NCBI RefSeq assembly: GCF_032854445.1
Contig: NC_088307.1
Coordinates: forward strand, 22,458,017 to 22,522,016
Source: Liolophura sinensis
Lineage: Eukaryota > Mollusca > Polyplacophora > Chitonida > Chitonidae
Length of the DNA: 64,000 bases
Direction of reading: 5' to 3'
Shown here: in pieces, positions 23,934 to 36,149 of the stretch
How the letters are laid out: each line of letters begins with the position of its first letter
Position numbering within the stretch: position 1 is the stretch's first letter
The notes under the pieces: generated by a model
Seen by the model: only the letters and a program-made list of their open reading frames with translations
What the model was told of the DNA's origin: nothing
Database searches by the model: none
Translations under genes and position numbers: made by a program

Positions 23934-24865
23934 CATAATTCATTGTTAAATCCAAACTTAAGACCGTCATAACTTCACAATCACTAAGATATCTTCATTT
24001 AGAAAAACGTTCGAGAATAAGCTCTACAGCCTGTAAGAAACAATAAGAGTTTTCATCATTATTACACAGTATAATCACAGTCCTTTCATCATTTTTCACG
24101 TGTCATTTTCACATGTCATTTTCACACGAAATCCACCCAAATCGGGTAAGTACTGCAGGAAAGGCAGTGTAGAGGGTTTTCGGTTCCTGGAAAATGGGAA
24201 TAAAATAAGGAAAAGCGCAATTAGTACACACCAATTTCCATTTTGTTGGTGGAAATGCATAACCATGGTTTCTTGACAAAATTATGTACATTGTTTGGGT
24301 TTATGGAGTCCGTAACACCACAAAGATGGCCTTGAGGATTGCAAAACGATGAAAACCATCCTCATAGTCTAGTGCACACTCTAAACACTGATCATGAGCG
24401 ACACACCATTGACACAGGGTCAGGCTCAATTATTCCATCCCCTAAACCACTACTACTAAAAGTTGATGTAAGCACGGTTGTTCTCTGAATGTCACACCAA
24501 CTAGAGCAATAAGAAGTCACACAGGGTTCCAAACTGGGAATACATGACCCCAAAACCATCAGGTCGTATGTCTATCATCAAGCAGATAACAGACTTAACA
24601 AAGGAATGGATTGAGAAATGTCCAACCAAGTAATTACAGCCAGTGCTGAACGCATCGGGATGATACTAAATGACACCGAGAAAAATGGGTACCTGTAACA
24701 AAGCATCTATCAACACAATCTGTTGTAATACAACATAGTCGAGGGCAAGGGCCAGAATGAGTAGGCACGCAGACTGTACAGTATCTCAGGTGATTTCCAC
24801 AAGTTGTGACATAGGAGAGACACTAAAGGATAACCTCGGGCTGCAGAGCTTGTTGGTTAACTCTG
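23934..24865. repeat. 1 kb tandem duplication, unit 2
   Basis: Begins ttttaacgctcataattcat and ends gcttgttggttaactctg, matching the end of unit 1. It has a private insertion of about 30 bp near 24575 (tatcatcaagcagataacag). Confidence 0.85.
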
Positions 24866-25095
24866 TGATGGTAGCCCGAAACGAGAAGTCAGCTACTTGC
24901 TTAGAAAAAGCTGGGAGTCCCATTGGCCTTCAGCTTTTAATAATGAATCTAGCAGGCCCCGTTCTGTTCGATTGGTTACACATCAGGAGGAGTAACACTG
25001 CAACCTTCAGAAAGGGGTGAACAACAGCTACAAAAACTGTCACGTTTTTGGCAAACCCTATGGCAAACGATATGTACAATTTCCAGACCATAAGC

Positions 25096-27236
25096 CTATA
25101 AGTTCAAACAACATCGTAATAATCTCTGATGTTTGTTCTTAAACCTGTCTAAGAACACCAAAGGGCTGTGATCAGTATGCACCTGGAGTAAAAGAGCTCC
25201 TACTAAGATGGCGCTAACGTCCACTGCAATTTTAAAAAGACGGCTAAAATTTGCAGCTTTCAGAATAAGAGGGTTAGATAAAATGGCCTTTATCCTATCA
25301 AACGCCAACTGACAACTATCCGTCCATACAAACTTGACATTCTCTTTAAGTGGCTATGTGTCAATGGAGCAGCAACATCACTGAAATTGGGTACAAGTTT
25401 GCGGTAAAAACCACACACCCCAAGCACTTTAAGAATGTCTTTCTTACATGTAGGCACTAGTAAATCCAGTATGGCTTGGACTTTAGCTGAGCGGGAGACT
25501 ACCTGTCCACCGCCAACCTCATGATTAAGGTATGTCACTTGTCCTTTGGCAAATTCTGTCCTCTTGAGATCAATCACTAAACCTCATGAAGACAATCTAG
25601 AAAATATTTTCTCCGGATGTTTACAATGGTCTCCCCACATGCCAGTCACAATAAGAATGCCATCTATATAGGCTGCAGAGAAGTCCAGCTCTTCTACAAT
25701 CATAATAACAACTACTGATAAATTCCTGATAGAGGTTAAGCTATGAAACTTTTCAAAAAATTAACAAACAACTGATCAAACTGGTCAAACCCACGCAGTC
25801 AGAGGCCGGTAAATCAAGATTTTTTCACTACATTTGCCTGAGAAACACACAAATTTATACCAAAAAATAAATCTTTGAAGCCTCTGCTGTAGAATGAGAC
25901 CACTTTACAAGCAGAAAACACAAAAAAGGTAGCTCAAAGCAAAAGAAAATATATCTAAATACCAGGGCCGAGTAGAGAATAGCTGGTGTGCTAATAATGT
26001 AGTTAATATCGTTTACTTTCTTTACCACCTGATGTGGTCCACCAAACTTGGCCTTAAGCGGTTCCTGAGATAGGGGCAACAAAACTAGAACCTGATCCCC
26101 ACGAGAAAAACTTCTTGGCCTAGCCTTCTTGTAATATCATTTCATTTTTTTTAGTTTCATTTTCTCCTGAGAGGTCTTCAAATTAGCATGAGCTATCTCC
26201 CAAGCTCTATATAACCTGTTCCGAAACTGGGAAACATACCCTAATAAATTTCCTTCTGTTTCCTGACGAAGATACCCTCCTTCATCTAAGCTAAAGGACC
26301 TCCTACCTCATGACCATACACCAAATCAAATGGTCTAAACCCTGTGGTCTCATTGGGAGTATCCCCAGTGAAAAACAATACAAATGGAATCCCTTTGTCC
26401 CAATCTTCATGGCGTTCTATACAATATGCTCGTAGAGCACTCTTCGAGGTTTGGTGGTATCTTTCCAGACCCCTGGGATTGAGGGTGATAATCTGTGGAG
26501 TTAAGCAGCTTAATCCCCAGCTGATATATAACTTCCAGAAATAAGCCTAACATAAAATTTGACCCCTGGTGAGATTGTATTTACTTAGGTAAACCATTCC
26601 TTGTGAAGAACTGTAAGAGATTATGAACTATCTGGGGAATAGTTATCTGTTTCAGTGGGATAGCTTCCCAAACTCTAGTAGCTGTGTTCATAATAGTCAA
26701 AAGATAATTGTTTCCTGACTTAGTTCTAGGTAATGGACCAACCCAATCAATAAGTACATTACTAAAATGTTCACAAGTTCCAAAAGCAAAAAATGGAATT
26801 AAGGGTGCAGACCTTGGCACTATGCTGTAGTTTTCCTACCGGCTGACAGGTGTGACATGTCTTAAAGAAATTAACCACGTCCCTGTGAATCTTAGGCCAG
26901 TAAAAATGGCGAGTAATTTTACTTCCAGTCTTCCTAATGCCTAAATCTCCACCTACTGGAATCTCATGAGCAGTTCTCAATACTTCCTGTCTACAACTTG
27001 GCGATAAACAGTATGATTAAAAAGTAACCAAACACCGTTAGCTGATAAATGAGGGGCCCATGCTTTCCTCTACATCTCACCCTCCATGTAATAACCAACA
27101 GGTATTTTGTCCACGGATAAAGCAGACCTAATTTCCTTAATTTGGGATCTGACTGTTGTTTAACTATATCCGATGGAGAGAATACAGATTTGTCTACCTT
27201 CTGACCACCCACTACACCATCAATATCTTGAAACAA
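25096..27236 (-). pseudogene. Decayed Ty3-like polyprotein with integrase ahead of RT/RNase H
   Basis: Minus strand, from high to low coordinates. At 26980-26771 an integrase zinc-binding region (HEIPVGGDLGIRKTG with the partner CHTCQ). At 26820-26581 the integrase core start (VLIDWVGPLPRTKSGNNYLL, NGLPK). Around 26540-26300 an ALRAYCIERHEDWDKG-like stretch and a GFRPFDLVYGHEVGGPL-like stretch in other frames. At 26082-25855 an integrase tail (KAKFGGPHQVVKKVNDINY). At about 25690 a degenerate RT active site reading AAYIDGILIV, where the second catalytic Asp is Gly. Then the RT thumb at 25577-25290 (KGQVTYLNHEVGGGQVV, FYRKLVPNFSDVAAPLT) and an RNase H start at 25308 (FKIAVDVSAILVGALLL). The order integrase before RT matches the element at 48-52 kb. 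Repeat-like sequence near 25740-25960, also seen near 22510-22660, sits where much of the RT should be. LTRs were not found. Confidence 0.85.
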
Positions 27237-27368
27237 CGCTTGTCAAATAAATATTACCACCTGAATCCCCCAGTGATAAAAGAATTGTCTTCTCTCTAGC
27301 TCTTTTCTGTGATTTTCTATTATTTCTTTTCTATTAACAATCTCTGCAGTTACTGAACCAGTAACCAA

Positions 27369-27470
27369 ATCAGAAATAACCTACATTAACGTCAAAAGCA
27401 ATGAAGCCTTCTTCAGTTCAACTACATACAAGGGTTACCATTCATGGGAGGTTTTATTACAAATATGTTG
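27369..27470 (+). pseudogene. Penelope-like RT fragment
   Basis: Encodes YINVKSNEAFFSSTTYKGYH followed by SWEVLL, nearly the same as the segment at about 38625-38710 of the longer relic. Only this short internal piece is present. Confidence 0.65.
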
Positions 27471-27865
27471 TCATAGTGCATGGGTGTCCCTCCAACTGTA
27501 AATGTAACCGCACAATATTCACTGTAAAGTATTCACATTAGTCAAACGTATGTTAAATGAGTGAATTCTGTGTAAATATCTCAACTTATTCACAGTCCTT
27601 GTTGTAACTGCTGCCTACTCCTGACATAATCCTGACGAAACGTCAGTTCTGTAGCATGTGGCGTATACGCACTTGAATAATGCATAACTCGATTACTACA
27701 ACAACAACATCATTAGAGCTCCTCGGTGCGACTAAAAGCAAAAATCGGCCGCATATTTTTATTTGGGTGAAAAATAAAAAGCACATGTTTATAATGTATT
27801 ATCAAACCTTAATGTGTGTGCTAATATTACCCAATCAGTGGCAGTGATAATGATTTACGGGCTTC

Positions 27866-28210
27866 ACTTCCGCTGCTTCACTGAGACGACTTACCGAAGG
27901 CAAACAAGTTGCCCCGCCAGAGCCATTATACCAGTCGTTGCACTAAAGTTGTAAAAGGTAGTTACAACTTCTTCTTCTAAAGTCTTAGGTGTGACTCGAT
28001 CAACGATTGATCCTGGATCTACCGGCCCCGAAGCGGCCGGATTTAGAGTGTGTGAGTGCAACGACTGGTTGACCCGTACTCAACAATTTTTCAGTCATAT
28101 GACGACGAAGGAAACCTTAGGGTGCATGTACGTGTAATGTGCCTCCTTGTAGCAGGACGGATTTCTACCGCTCTATTATCTAGTGCTGCTTCACTGAGAC
28201 GGCTTACCGG
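27866..28210 (-). mobile_element. SINE family B, two partial copies in tandem
   Basis: 27866-28033 carries the central body and head end (gtgtgactcgatcaacgatt; atcctggatctaccgg). 28045-28210 carries the 3' half (caacaatttttcagtcatat; gtgcctccttgtagcaggac). Both read on the minus strand, and their order suggests a rearranged or doubly inserted site. Confidence 0.75.
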
Positions 28211-29119
28211 CCGGATTTAGAAGAAAACACAGAACTAGGAAATACACAGCCTAGTAGGTAATAGTTTGGTAAATTTATGTTTGTCAAAAACAATACTGGG
28301 ATGGATACAATATGATTAGTAGTAATATTTGACCTAATGCATGTTTAACATTTAAAAAGTTCGGGTCCAACACTGAGAAAAATTTAAAACACATAGATAG
28401 CCATTCGTGACAAATTAGCGGCTAGTCCTACAAAAATGTATAGTACTGTTACCCTGCACTATCACTTTTTACAAACTTTTCTAGTGCGTGTTTGACAGAC
28501 AGGGAAACCCTTGTCTCTGTTGGCAGCTAGTGGCCACTGTTACTGCTAGCAGCAGAGTAACAATTATAATAAATTTCTACTACTAACAGTTAGTTTTGCA
28601 GGAACGATTTGGTAAAATGGATACCCAGTCATTCTGGGTTTCCGAGGCAAAGTAACTTTGCAAGTGCTATTGATTCTCAGAATGGTTAAAACCAGCCACA
28701 CCCTTTTCACGACAAAACTGACATACAAAATACATAAACCATAAAATGGCTCTGAGAGGGCCGAAGAAATTACAATATATAAAACCAACATATCTTAAAT
28801 ACAAAAGACTACAGCATAGAGCAAAACCAGAGCAGGGAGTTTGGTGGCTGATCAAATGTAACCAGTGAAATAAGCCCTTTACTGAACCGTTAACTCCACT
28901 TGACAGAAGAAACCCTTTAGTGGTGGTACATTCATATAACATTCGATACAGATGTGCTGGAGATCTCTGTCGGACGAATCACCACAAATTTATTGTCGTA
29001 GTGCAATGGTTGCCCCCCCAGTGTAAGCGCACGATATTCACAAGACACCATTCACATCAGTCAAACCTATGTTGATGAGTGACCTCTATACATATCACAA
29101 CTTACAATGCGTTACTTAA
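28211..29119. other. No gene recognised
   Basis: About 900 bp without a supported gene. The part from 28990 to 29110 resembles 27468-27590 (shared attgtc-a-tagtgca and tattcaca words), so a low-level duplication is possible. Confidence 0.35.
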
Positions 29120-29500
29120 ATCAATAATTGTAGTGACTTTCTGAGGAACATGTATTAGTGACACCCTGTTGAAGTGAATGACCATACATACAGTAGTAAC
29201 ACTACAGAGGGAACTTATTTGAATACAGATAGTAGTAGTGACATTTTTGGAGAATAACATAAACAGCTAGTAGTGCCATTCTTGAGAAATGGCTGTGTAT
29301 GTTGTAGTGACAATCTAAAGAAATGTGATCAAAGTATTGTCATTCTATAAATGTTTGCTTCACACAGGCTGTAGTGACATTCTTGGCAAAGATATTTCAG
29401 TTAGTGAATCTGAGAAGAAATTAACAGACATCACAGCCATCTAGTAATTACACTCTCAAAAAGTGAATGACACGTCGTACTGACATTACGGAGAGATGTG
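29120..29500. repeat. Degenerate tandem repeat with a gtagtgacattctt motif
   Basis: The word tagtgacattcttg, or a close variant, recurs seven or more times at intervals of about 40-60 bp, often followed by gagaaatg-like sequence. It looks like an old tandem array. Confidence 0.5.
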
Positions 29501-29534
29501 GAAAACGGTAGTATGGATATCCTTGAGTGGATAC

Positions 29535-29700
29535 ACCATGGCGATGACAACAGTGTAATAGCTAGCACGTGTGATAGCTAAATTGCCACAAGTAAAAGGT
29601 AAAATGCGACATTTTATTAAATTTACCTGAAGGATTTATTCAAACTGTTCATGTAAATGCCCAAATAGTAGCAGATTAGTAGCTCTTAAGATATCAGTGG
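29535..29700. repeat. Dispersed repeat family D copy
   Basis: Contains gcgatgacaacagtgtaata, a tgtgatagctaaattg word and tcatgtaaatgcccaaatag in the same order as the other family D copies. Confidence 0.5.
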
Positions 29701-30289
29701 AAGGCTTTTCATTTACAGTATCAATCAGCACAAGAAGAAAGAAAGAGAAATTAAGATAGTATAATCAGTAAAAAGTCAAAAGTTTGAATTTAGTTTTTAT
29801 TGACAATTACCTAAACGAAAATATAGCAAAGCAACAATTTAGCAGTTAAATATAAATTATTCTCGTCTTTAATGATACAGTTTTCTGAAAATTGAAATCT
29901 ACATGTCCGCTATTATAAACCATTTTCTCAATTACATGATATTTAGCTCCATGCAAAGAAAATTTCAACATTTTGCCATCGTTCTGATTATTCAATAATT
30001 TAATATTTTTCGGATCTGGAATATTGTCGAAAAGCTCACCTTTTTGAGCATGACCCTTTCAATATTGAAGTCAGTTCTTAAAATAACCTTCAACAACCAA
30101 AAAGGTGTGAAAGAATATAGAGTATTAAATTAGGACAAACTTATGCAAACAGAAGCAGTAAACAGTTTTTAGTGATGCTAGAAAGACGTAAGTAATATTC
30201 TACGCGGATGAATTGAACCATTATGTAAATCGTGGGCTTTCCTAATTTGTTGTTAATCAAAATATGTAATTTAGCGCTTTCGTTGCAAC
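29701..30289. other. No gene recognised
   Basis: About 590 bp without a supported feature. Confidence 0.35.
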
Positions 30290-30400
30290 TGTTCATATAA
30301 GTGGCGATGGAATTGAACACGATGAATAAACTTTCACTGGTCCGGGGTGAGACGGAATTACACATAATCGTGAAGCAGAGTTGCCGGAGATTCTGGACGA
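30290..30400 (-). repeat. Penelope-like element end fragment
   Basis: Shares gagacggaattacaca, cgtgaagcagagt and ccggagattctggacg with the corresponding minus-strand stretch near 59890-59940, where the RT C-terminus meets repeat family E. Confidence 0.45.
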
Positions 30401-30629
30401 TGTGTCGATATTTAATTACAAGAGTATTATACTCATTTTAAAACTTATAACACTTCAGAGGAGGACTAGTGATAACTAGTTACGTTGAGTGCAATCGTCA
30501 CACAACACACACTTTCTAACAAATGCTACAGAGCCAGATATGTACACCCCATATGCAGGGTCAAAAACTGAAAGTATGCCCCAAGGCGATAAAAAGAGCC
30601 CCTGACTGTGTTAGCGGTTTAAAATGGCG

Positions 30630-30715
30630 CAGCCTAAAACCAGTTTTGCACTTTATACCATTTGCTATCACACTGTCGTCGCTGCTCTGGTTTTACGCTC
30701 TACTAATTTATGTAA
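30630..30715. repeat. Dispersed repeat family D copy, inverted
   Basis: Contains ccatttgctatcacactgtc and gtcgctgctctggttttacg, the reverse complement of the family D start. Confidence 0.55.
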
Positions 30716-30717
30716 TC

Positions 30718-30905
30718 ATTCACCAATGCGGTCGCCGTGAGTTCAGCTCATGCTGGTTTCCTCCCCGGCCGTACTTAGGAAGGTCTCGCAGCAACCTGCG
30801 GATGGTCGTGGGTTTCCCCCGGGCTCTGCCCGGTTTCCACCCATCATAATGCTGACCGCCGTCTTATAAGTGAAATATTCTTGAGTACACCAATCAAATA
30901 AGTAA
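30718..30905 (+). mobile_element. SINE family A, 5' truncated
   Basis: Begins at the caccaatgcggtcgccgtga segment and runs to the tail, which has lost the cggcgtaaaa word. The head is missing. Confidence 0.85.
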
Positions 30906-31115
30906 ATAAATTTATATAATTATTATTAAATATACTTTCTTAGTTCTTTGCTGAATTCTGTTAAACGTAGTTTCAGGAATTGGCCTTGGGATCATTGACC
31001 CGTAACGTCCAATTTGGTTGAGGAATATGTGTTTTGTCGAATAGATTGTAAGAGCTATTATGAAAATGGGTTTTTTTATTCATTACATTCCTTTTACATC
31101 ATTTTTCCCCCACAG

Positions 31116-32507
31116 ATGCTTAATATGTCAGACCCACGTCAATTTATGGACATCCACGAGGAGCTCAGTGGAGAGGTAAGACAAGTACATGCATGTAGCT
31201 GCGTTTGTTGGTAGATATTTTAATGTATACACTTATTAAGCTTACCCTTGTCACTAATTTATTTACTTGTTTGTTTGATTACCTTACCCCATACTAAACT
31301 ATTGTTTCCGGAAACCAGAGCGCCCAGGGTAAACCACCAGCCCGTGGTTAGTTACTGGCAAACTTTCCGAGTTACAGAAAAATAAATATATTCAATTAAA
31401 AAAAATTATTTAACAAGAGCTCAGGTGAACACAACATACGCCCCAAAATATGCATTTGTTTGAGATGTATGAAAGAATACCAGCAGCATTGTGCTGAGTA
31501 TTACCCCTGGTGGGAATCTTCATCGCAAGTGTACAAAGCTGTTCACCTCAAAATCAAACTTTATGAGAAAAGCCGTTGGAGTTGTAGCCCGGACACGAAA
31601 ATCAAATGTATTTATACAGTATAATTGAGAAACGGCAATCTGGTAAACATGACGAGTGCGAAAATGGACAAATGTGAGTCCCGACGCATCGTCATCTGTG
31701 TATGTATTATGTACCCACCAAAAATTAAAACTTTACGCAGAAAGATGTTGGAGATATATCCCGGACACGAATACGGACAGACGAACAGACGGACTAAATC
31801 GTTAAAACATAATACGCTCCGCCTTATGGCGGGGCATATAGAAAAAAAAATAATTAATTCAGCCTTGCCTTATTTTAGTTTCACATAAAATTCTACATTC
31901 TGTAGTTATATGTTATGTCCTCATCAAGGCACTCATTAAGAATTCTTTTATTATTTACAGTTTCATCTAGTAAGAATGGGAATTACAAGACGGAAGTTGT
32001 TTCTACTAGAAATGGATCTTTACACTGGTGCTCGGGGTTATCAAGAGGTATGTGAAACAATTAAAGTATTGACTGACAGACCATATTTATTCAAATAAGA
32101 TAAAGCCGATAACCAAGAAGTATTTAGAAATTTGATTACAAGATATAATGACAAGGATATGTTTGGTGCAATTATGTGAAACATACTGTATTCTGAGCTT
32201 ATTTATTTGTCATAGGAGGCTTTTGTGTGTTTCTTTTTTCTTACATTGTTAGAGTACATAGCACGCCATGTTTATCAAAACGTGATTTATATATATTCGT
32301 ATATTGCAGATCCTGCAACTGCAATGGGCCCTCGACAAACAGAGCTTTACGGCCTTATGTTCAATACGCCATGATCATCAAAGTTCCCTTGAGATACTCC
32401 AAAGAAGTTTGGAACTCAGACGTTCCTTTCTTCACCTTCAAAGACAAATTGTTAGGAAGATCCTCTCCATGACGGGCCTGGCAGTACAAGCCACAGACCA
32501 TCTTTGA
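31116..32507 (+). CDS. Host gene, last three exons; uncharacterised protein
   Basis: Three exons with consensus splice sites and one unbroken frame. Exon a, 31116-31175, follows a tttttcccccacag acceptor and ends before gtaaga (MLNMSDPRQFMDIHEELSGE). Exon b, 31961-32047, follows ttattatttacag and ends before gtatgt (FHLVRMGITRRKLFLLEMDL and nine more residues). Exon c, 32310-32507, follows tattgcag and runs to TGA. All junctions are phase 0, giving 114 residues. The C-terminal part is strongly helical, with regularly spaced Leu and Arg (LEILQRSLELRRSFLHLQRQ). I do not recognise the family. Exon a begins directly at an acceptor, so earlier exons probably exist; its ATG may be internal. A possible poly(A) signal AATAAA lies at 32908-32913. 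This is the only part of the window that behaves like a conserved host gene. Confidence 0.72.
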
Positions 32508-32907
32508 GCTGAAGCATACCACTATTAGACGCTGTGTGCACTTTTCCTGCCGGTGGAACAGAATTATTTGCATAGTGGAATATAATACGTAGAAGGGTTT
32601 ATATTTCGTGATAATGCTACATGGATTTTAGTGCAACAGCGGAGAGTGACTCGGTCTTTGATTTAATTAATAATTTGATTAATTATAAGTAAATCTGAAA
32701 ATCTGAACCTTACATATAATCTGGGGAAGTCCGATGGTAGATTATACAATTTCTGCTACAATGACATAAATAGGCCTCGAGATATCCATGTTCGTAATCA
32801 GAATGCCACAAAAATAGATCCACCATCTTGCTGATCATATTTGTGCGTAAGACAAATGATGACGCTACTCTGCTATTTTTCTCACTGGCCACATATGGTT
32901 TATTTGA

Positions 32908-32913
32908 AATAAA
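32908..32913 (+). terminator. Possible poly(A) signal of the three-exon gene
   Basis: AATAAA 400 bp after the stop codon, the first exact match downstream that I noticed. No downstream element was assessed. Confidence 0.3.
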
Positions 32914-33639
32914 GGCGAAGAACGAAGCTGTTAGAAAATGAATTTCACATTAATCAGAAACGAATGGGCCCTTCATATCTAACATTCTTATGATCCATTA
33001 CACAAAGGGTTGACGTCATAAGAAAGGTTCAAATTCCTCTAAAAATAAAAGGTAATAAGGTATTTCCGGATAGCTCAGTGCGATATTTGAATGTTTTAAA
33101 GCCTTGTGTTTGTGAGTTCCAGTCCATTTCTACCGTGGATTTTTGAAAAATAATCAACTGCAAAGATAATAGCGTGACGTCACAGCAAACGTTTAATCTT
33201 TGTTAAATGAGGTGACAACGAAGCATTTTGAGTAATTCTGAATTTGGGAGGTCTAATAAAATGCAATTTACCTCAGTGTGGGAAGGTATGTTTACATAAT
33301 TCAGCTTAAGCCTTTTTCCTAGGGACGAGTAATTTGCTACTTTTAATAACTTATATGCAAAGGTCGAGTTTATATTCATAAAGTAGAACTTATGCTTTAT
33401 TAAAATTCTCCTTCTCGTCACTTATTTTCAACTGTATTATCAGCTTTTTCTGTTATTTGCTTTTTTTATAATCCAAGGAATGCTGTTCACTTATACCCAA
33501 GATAAGCTCAATCCGTTTTCCCCAATCTGTTTCTACCCTAGCTATAGTACCAGTTAGTTATTTTACGGTACGCAATTTTCCCGCAACACCTTGTAAAAGG
33601 AAATGTCACGAACGCAAGCATAAGGATCTGTAAAGGGAA
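32914..33639. other. No gene recognised
   Basis: About 730 bp. The piece at 33215-33300 carries the gagtaattctgaatttggga and ggtctaataaa words linked to family D elsewhere. Confidence 0.35.
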
Positions 33640-33800
33640 GCACTGAACAGTTTTCAATGGTGTTGGAAAGATGCTATGCATTTTCTAGGCAAATCAGTGA
33701 ATCTTTGCGTCGAAAAAGACATTCATATACCAGCCCTCAACCAGTAAGGGCGTTCCAGGTCAATCATCGAAAGGCCAATTCCCGAAAATATCAAAATTCA
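33640..33800 (-). repeat. Repeat family E copy
   Basis: Minus strand reads gggaattggcctttcgatga, tgacctggaacgccctt and actggttgagggctgg, the family E signature. Confidence 0.65.
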
Positions 33801-34717
33801 AAACTGTATACCATGCTAGAGTATAAGTTCTCGACAATAATATGATATATGTATCTCAGTTGGGATATTTCTTCACTGACATTTGTCATTTGTTTATACC
33901 ATAAGTCCACATTTTCATGAAGACCTTCTACACGTATCGTGATTTATACGGTTACCTACCCAGAGGGAGACGATGGCAGGGGTGAACTGCAGTGTAATCC
34001 ATCGTCGCTTATAGTATGATATGGCATTTCACACTGGTGTACTGTAGTAATCAGTTTAAACTGACCAACTGTACTTTAAATTGAATCTGGACGCAAACAG
34101 AGATAAAGTTATTCCTCCGCTTTATTCAATTATACGATAAAAGATAAAATCTATCACAAGTTGTAACACGTGTCGGTAATCCATTGTAAAACGCTGGCAG
34201 ATATATTCAAAGCGTGACTATGACAAAAGAATTTTAAACAAAAGATTTGGTCTAAATAGCGATAGAGTATACCTTTTTAGTCTCTGTGATGAAGTCCTTT
34301 GTGGCTTATTTCAGGCAACCGTTCAATGATATTTATAATTGCTTAAATGCGGGTTATACAATCAGATAATAGCATTCGGTAAGTATTGTGAAACAAATAA
34401 ATGTACTCTATCGATCTGCCCTTATAATAATACCTAAGTATTGAATGAAAATGCACGTCCAAACTAGAACTTGTTATCTAATTATCTGGGTAATGCCATG
34501 TACCAGTTGAACTCAGAATAACGAACCCTTTAAGAAATCTTTACTGTACTCTTTACAACAACGTACCAGTGGCAACTTGAGTTCTTTTCTGTTCTGAGAT
34601 TGACTTTTAAGCCCTTGTAATTCATGACAGATCTGAAGTTGCTGGATAACTGCAGTCCTGTCCACGAGCAGAATCCGGATCCAAGTCGGAATACAACATA
34701 TAGATCATAGAGTGTAA
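33801..34717. other. No gene recognised
   Basis: About 900 bp without a supported feature. Confidence 0.4.
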
Positions 34718-35670
34718 AACCAGAGCAGTGTCGACAATGTGATAGTTAGCAAATTGTCACACAATTGTTTCACACGTGAAAGTTTGTGAGTTTACCTCAG
34801 TTAGGGTTTTATTCCAACTGTTCATGTTTGTACTTAAAGAGAGGATAAAGTCAGCCACTAAATCTAAACTAATTCCCAAAGCAGTTTACCAGAGGGGTCT
34901 TCGAAAATATTTTTAAAATTCTACTGCGTTTTTACATACTAAATCGCAAATAACCGTTACGACCTAATCACTCAATCGTGACATCATTTTGTCATGTTAC
35001 CTATCTATCGTGACGTCACAAAACCATCGGTACTTAGCAATTAGAGTGTAAATGACAGGCTATGCAAAAAAGAAAAACACACACAAAAAACGTCAGACAC
35101 CCGACTCGAGAGTTCGGCCCTGTCAGTCTTTGTTTCCGGTATGCATGGGTGTCGGCATTAGCGGGCTGTATTGACATCAGACCAATTTACTGAACACATC
35201 AGAACCTTATCATTTCTTCACTTATGGAAAAACAGTGCAATTTTAGGATATCTTTCTCAAGGGATGACTGGCCCTGAAAAGTTGACAGGCGAGTCCTGAA
35301 CGAATTGACCAAATCCTGAAAGAATTGACTGAATGTTGTTCAAATTAAATACGCTCGTGCGTACTATGTATAGGTTTTACACGTAACACAACCGTGCTTA
35401 AACTGTGTGAAATCAAGCTTTGGTAGCTAGTAGTATTAACCGCGTCTTTCCATTGGTTTGAAACGGGTTCCTGTTAACACAACAGATGACGTCCCTAGTT
35501 ACCTCCCCTGATCCAAACCAAAGCGTACACCCAGAGCAGCGATGATAGTGTGCTGTCAATTTACCTCAGTTAGGGTTTTATTCTGACTTTTCATGTAAAT
35601 ACTTAAATAGTAGCAAATTATAATCCTCCTAGAACAACAGCTTAAACAGAATTAGGTGAAAGGAAAAATT
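34718..35670. repeat. Dispersed repeat family D, two direct copies
   Basis: 34718-34880 has ccagagcagtgtcgacaatg and cctcagttagggttttattc. 35525-35670 has cagagcagcgatgatagtgt, the same cctcagttaggg word, tcatgtaaatacttaaatag and aacagaattaggtgaa. The 640 bp between them shows nothing recognisable. Confidence 0.55.
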
Positions 35671-35815
35671 GAGGGTTAGTTCATTAGGCGTCACTGGTGT
35701 AGAAATACTCAGAGGCAAAATTTGAATCTTAGAGGTTTTCACTTTTTGTTTTGGAAAAGTGAGTACAGATGTAAGGCCAACTTGTAACTGTTAGCATGAA
35801 TTACAACTGATAATT

Positions 35816-36071
35816 TATTTGATTTATTTATTTAATTGGTATTTTACGCCTTACCTATACGACGGCTGCTAGCATTATGGTGGGAGGTAACCGGGCAGAA
35901 TCCGGGAGGAAACTCCACGACCATCAGCAGGCTGCTGTCAGACCTTCCCACGTACGGCCGGAGAGGAAGCCAAAATGATCTGGACTTGAACTCACTGCGA
36001 CCGCATTAGTGAGAGGCTCTTGGGTTATTACGCTGCGCTAGCGTGCTAACCAAATGACCTACGGCGATCCC
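35816..36071 (-). mobile_element. SINE family A, full length
   Basis: Complete minus-strand copy flanked by an exact 14 bp duplication, tacaactgataatt, at 35802-35815 and 36072-36085. The right flank (36072-36155) is duplicated at 37719-37800, immediately before the Penelope-like RT, so this SINE sits in a truncated second copy of that locus. Confidence 0.93.
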
Positions 36072-36149
36072 TACAACTGATAATTAATGTGTGCTAATAT
36101 ATAATATGTGGCGACTAAATCTGAATCTATACGTGAATTCTGCTTGAGA

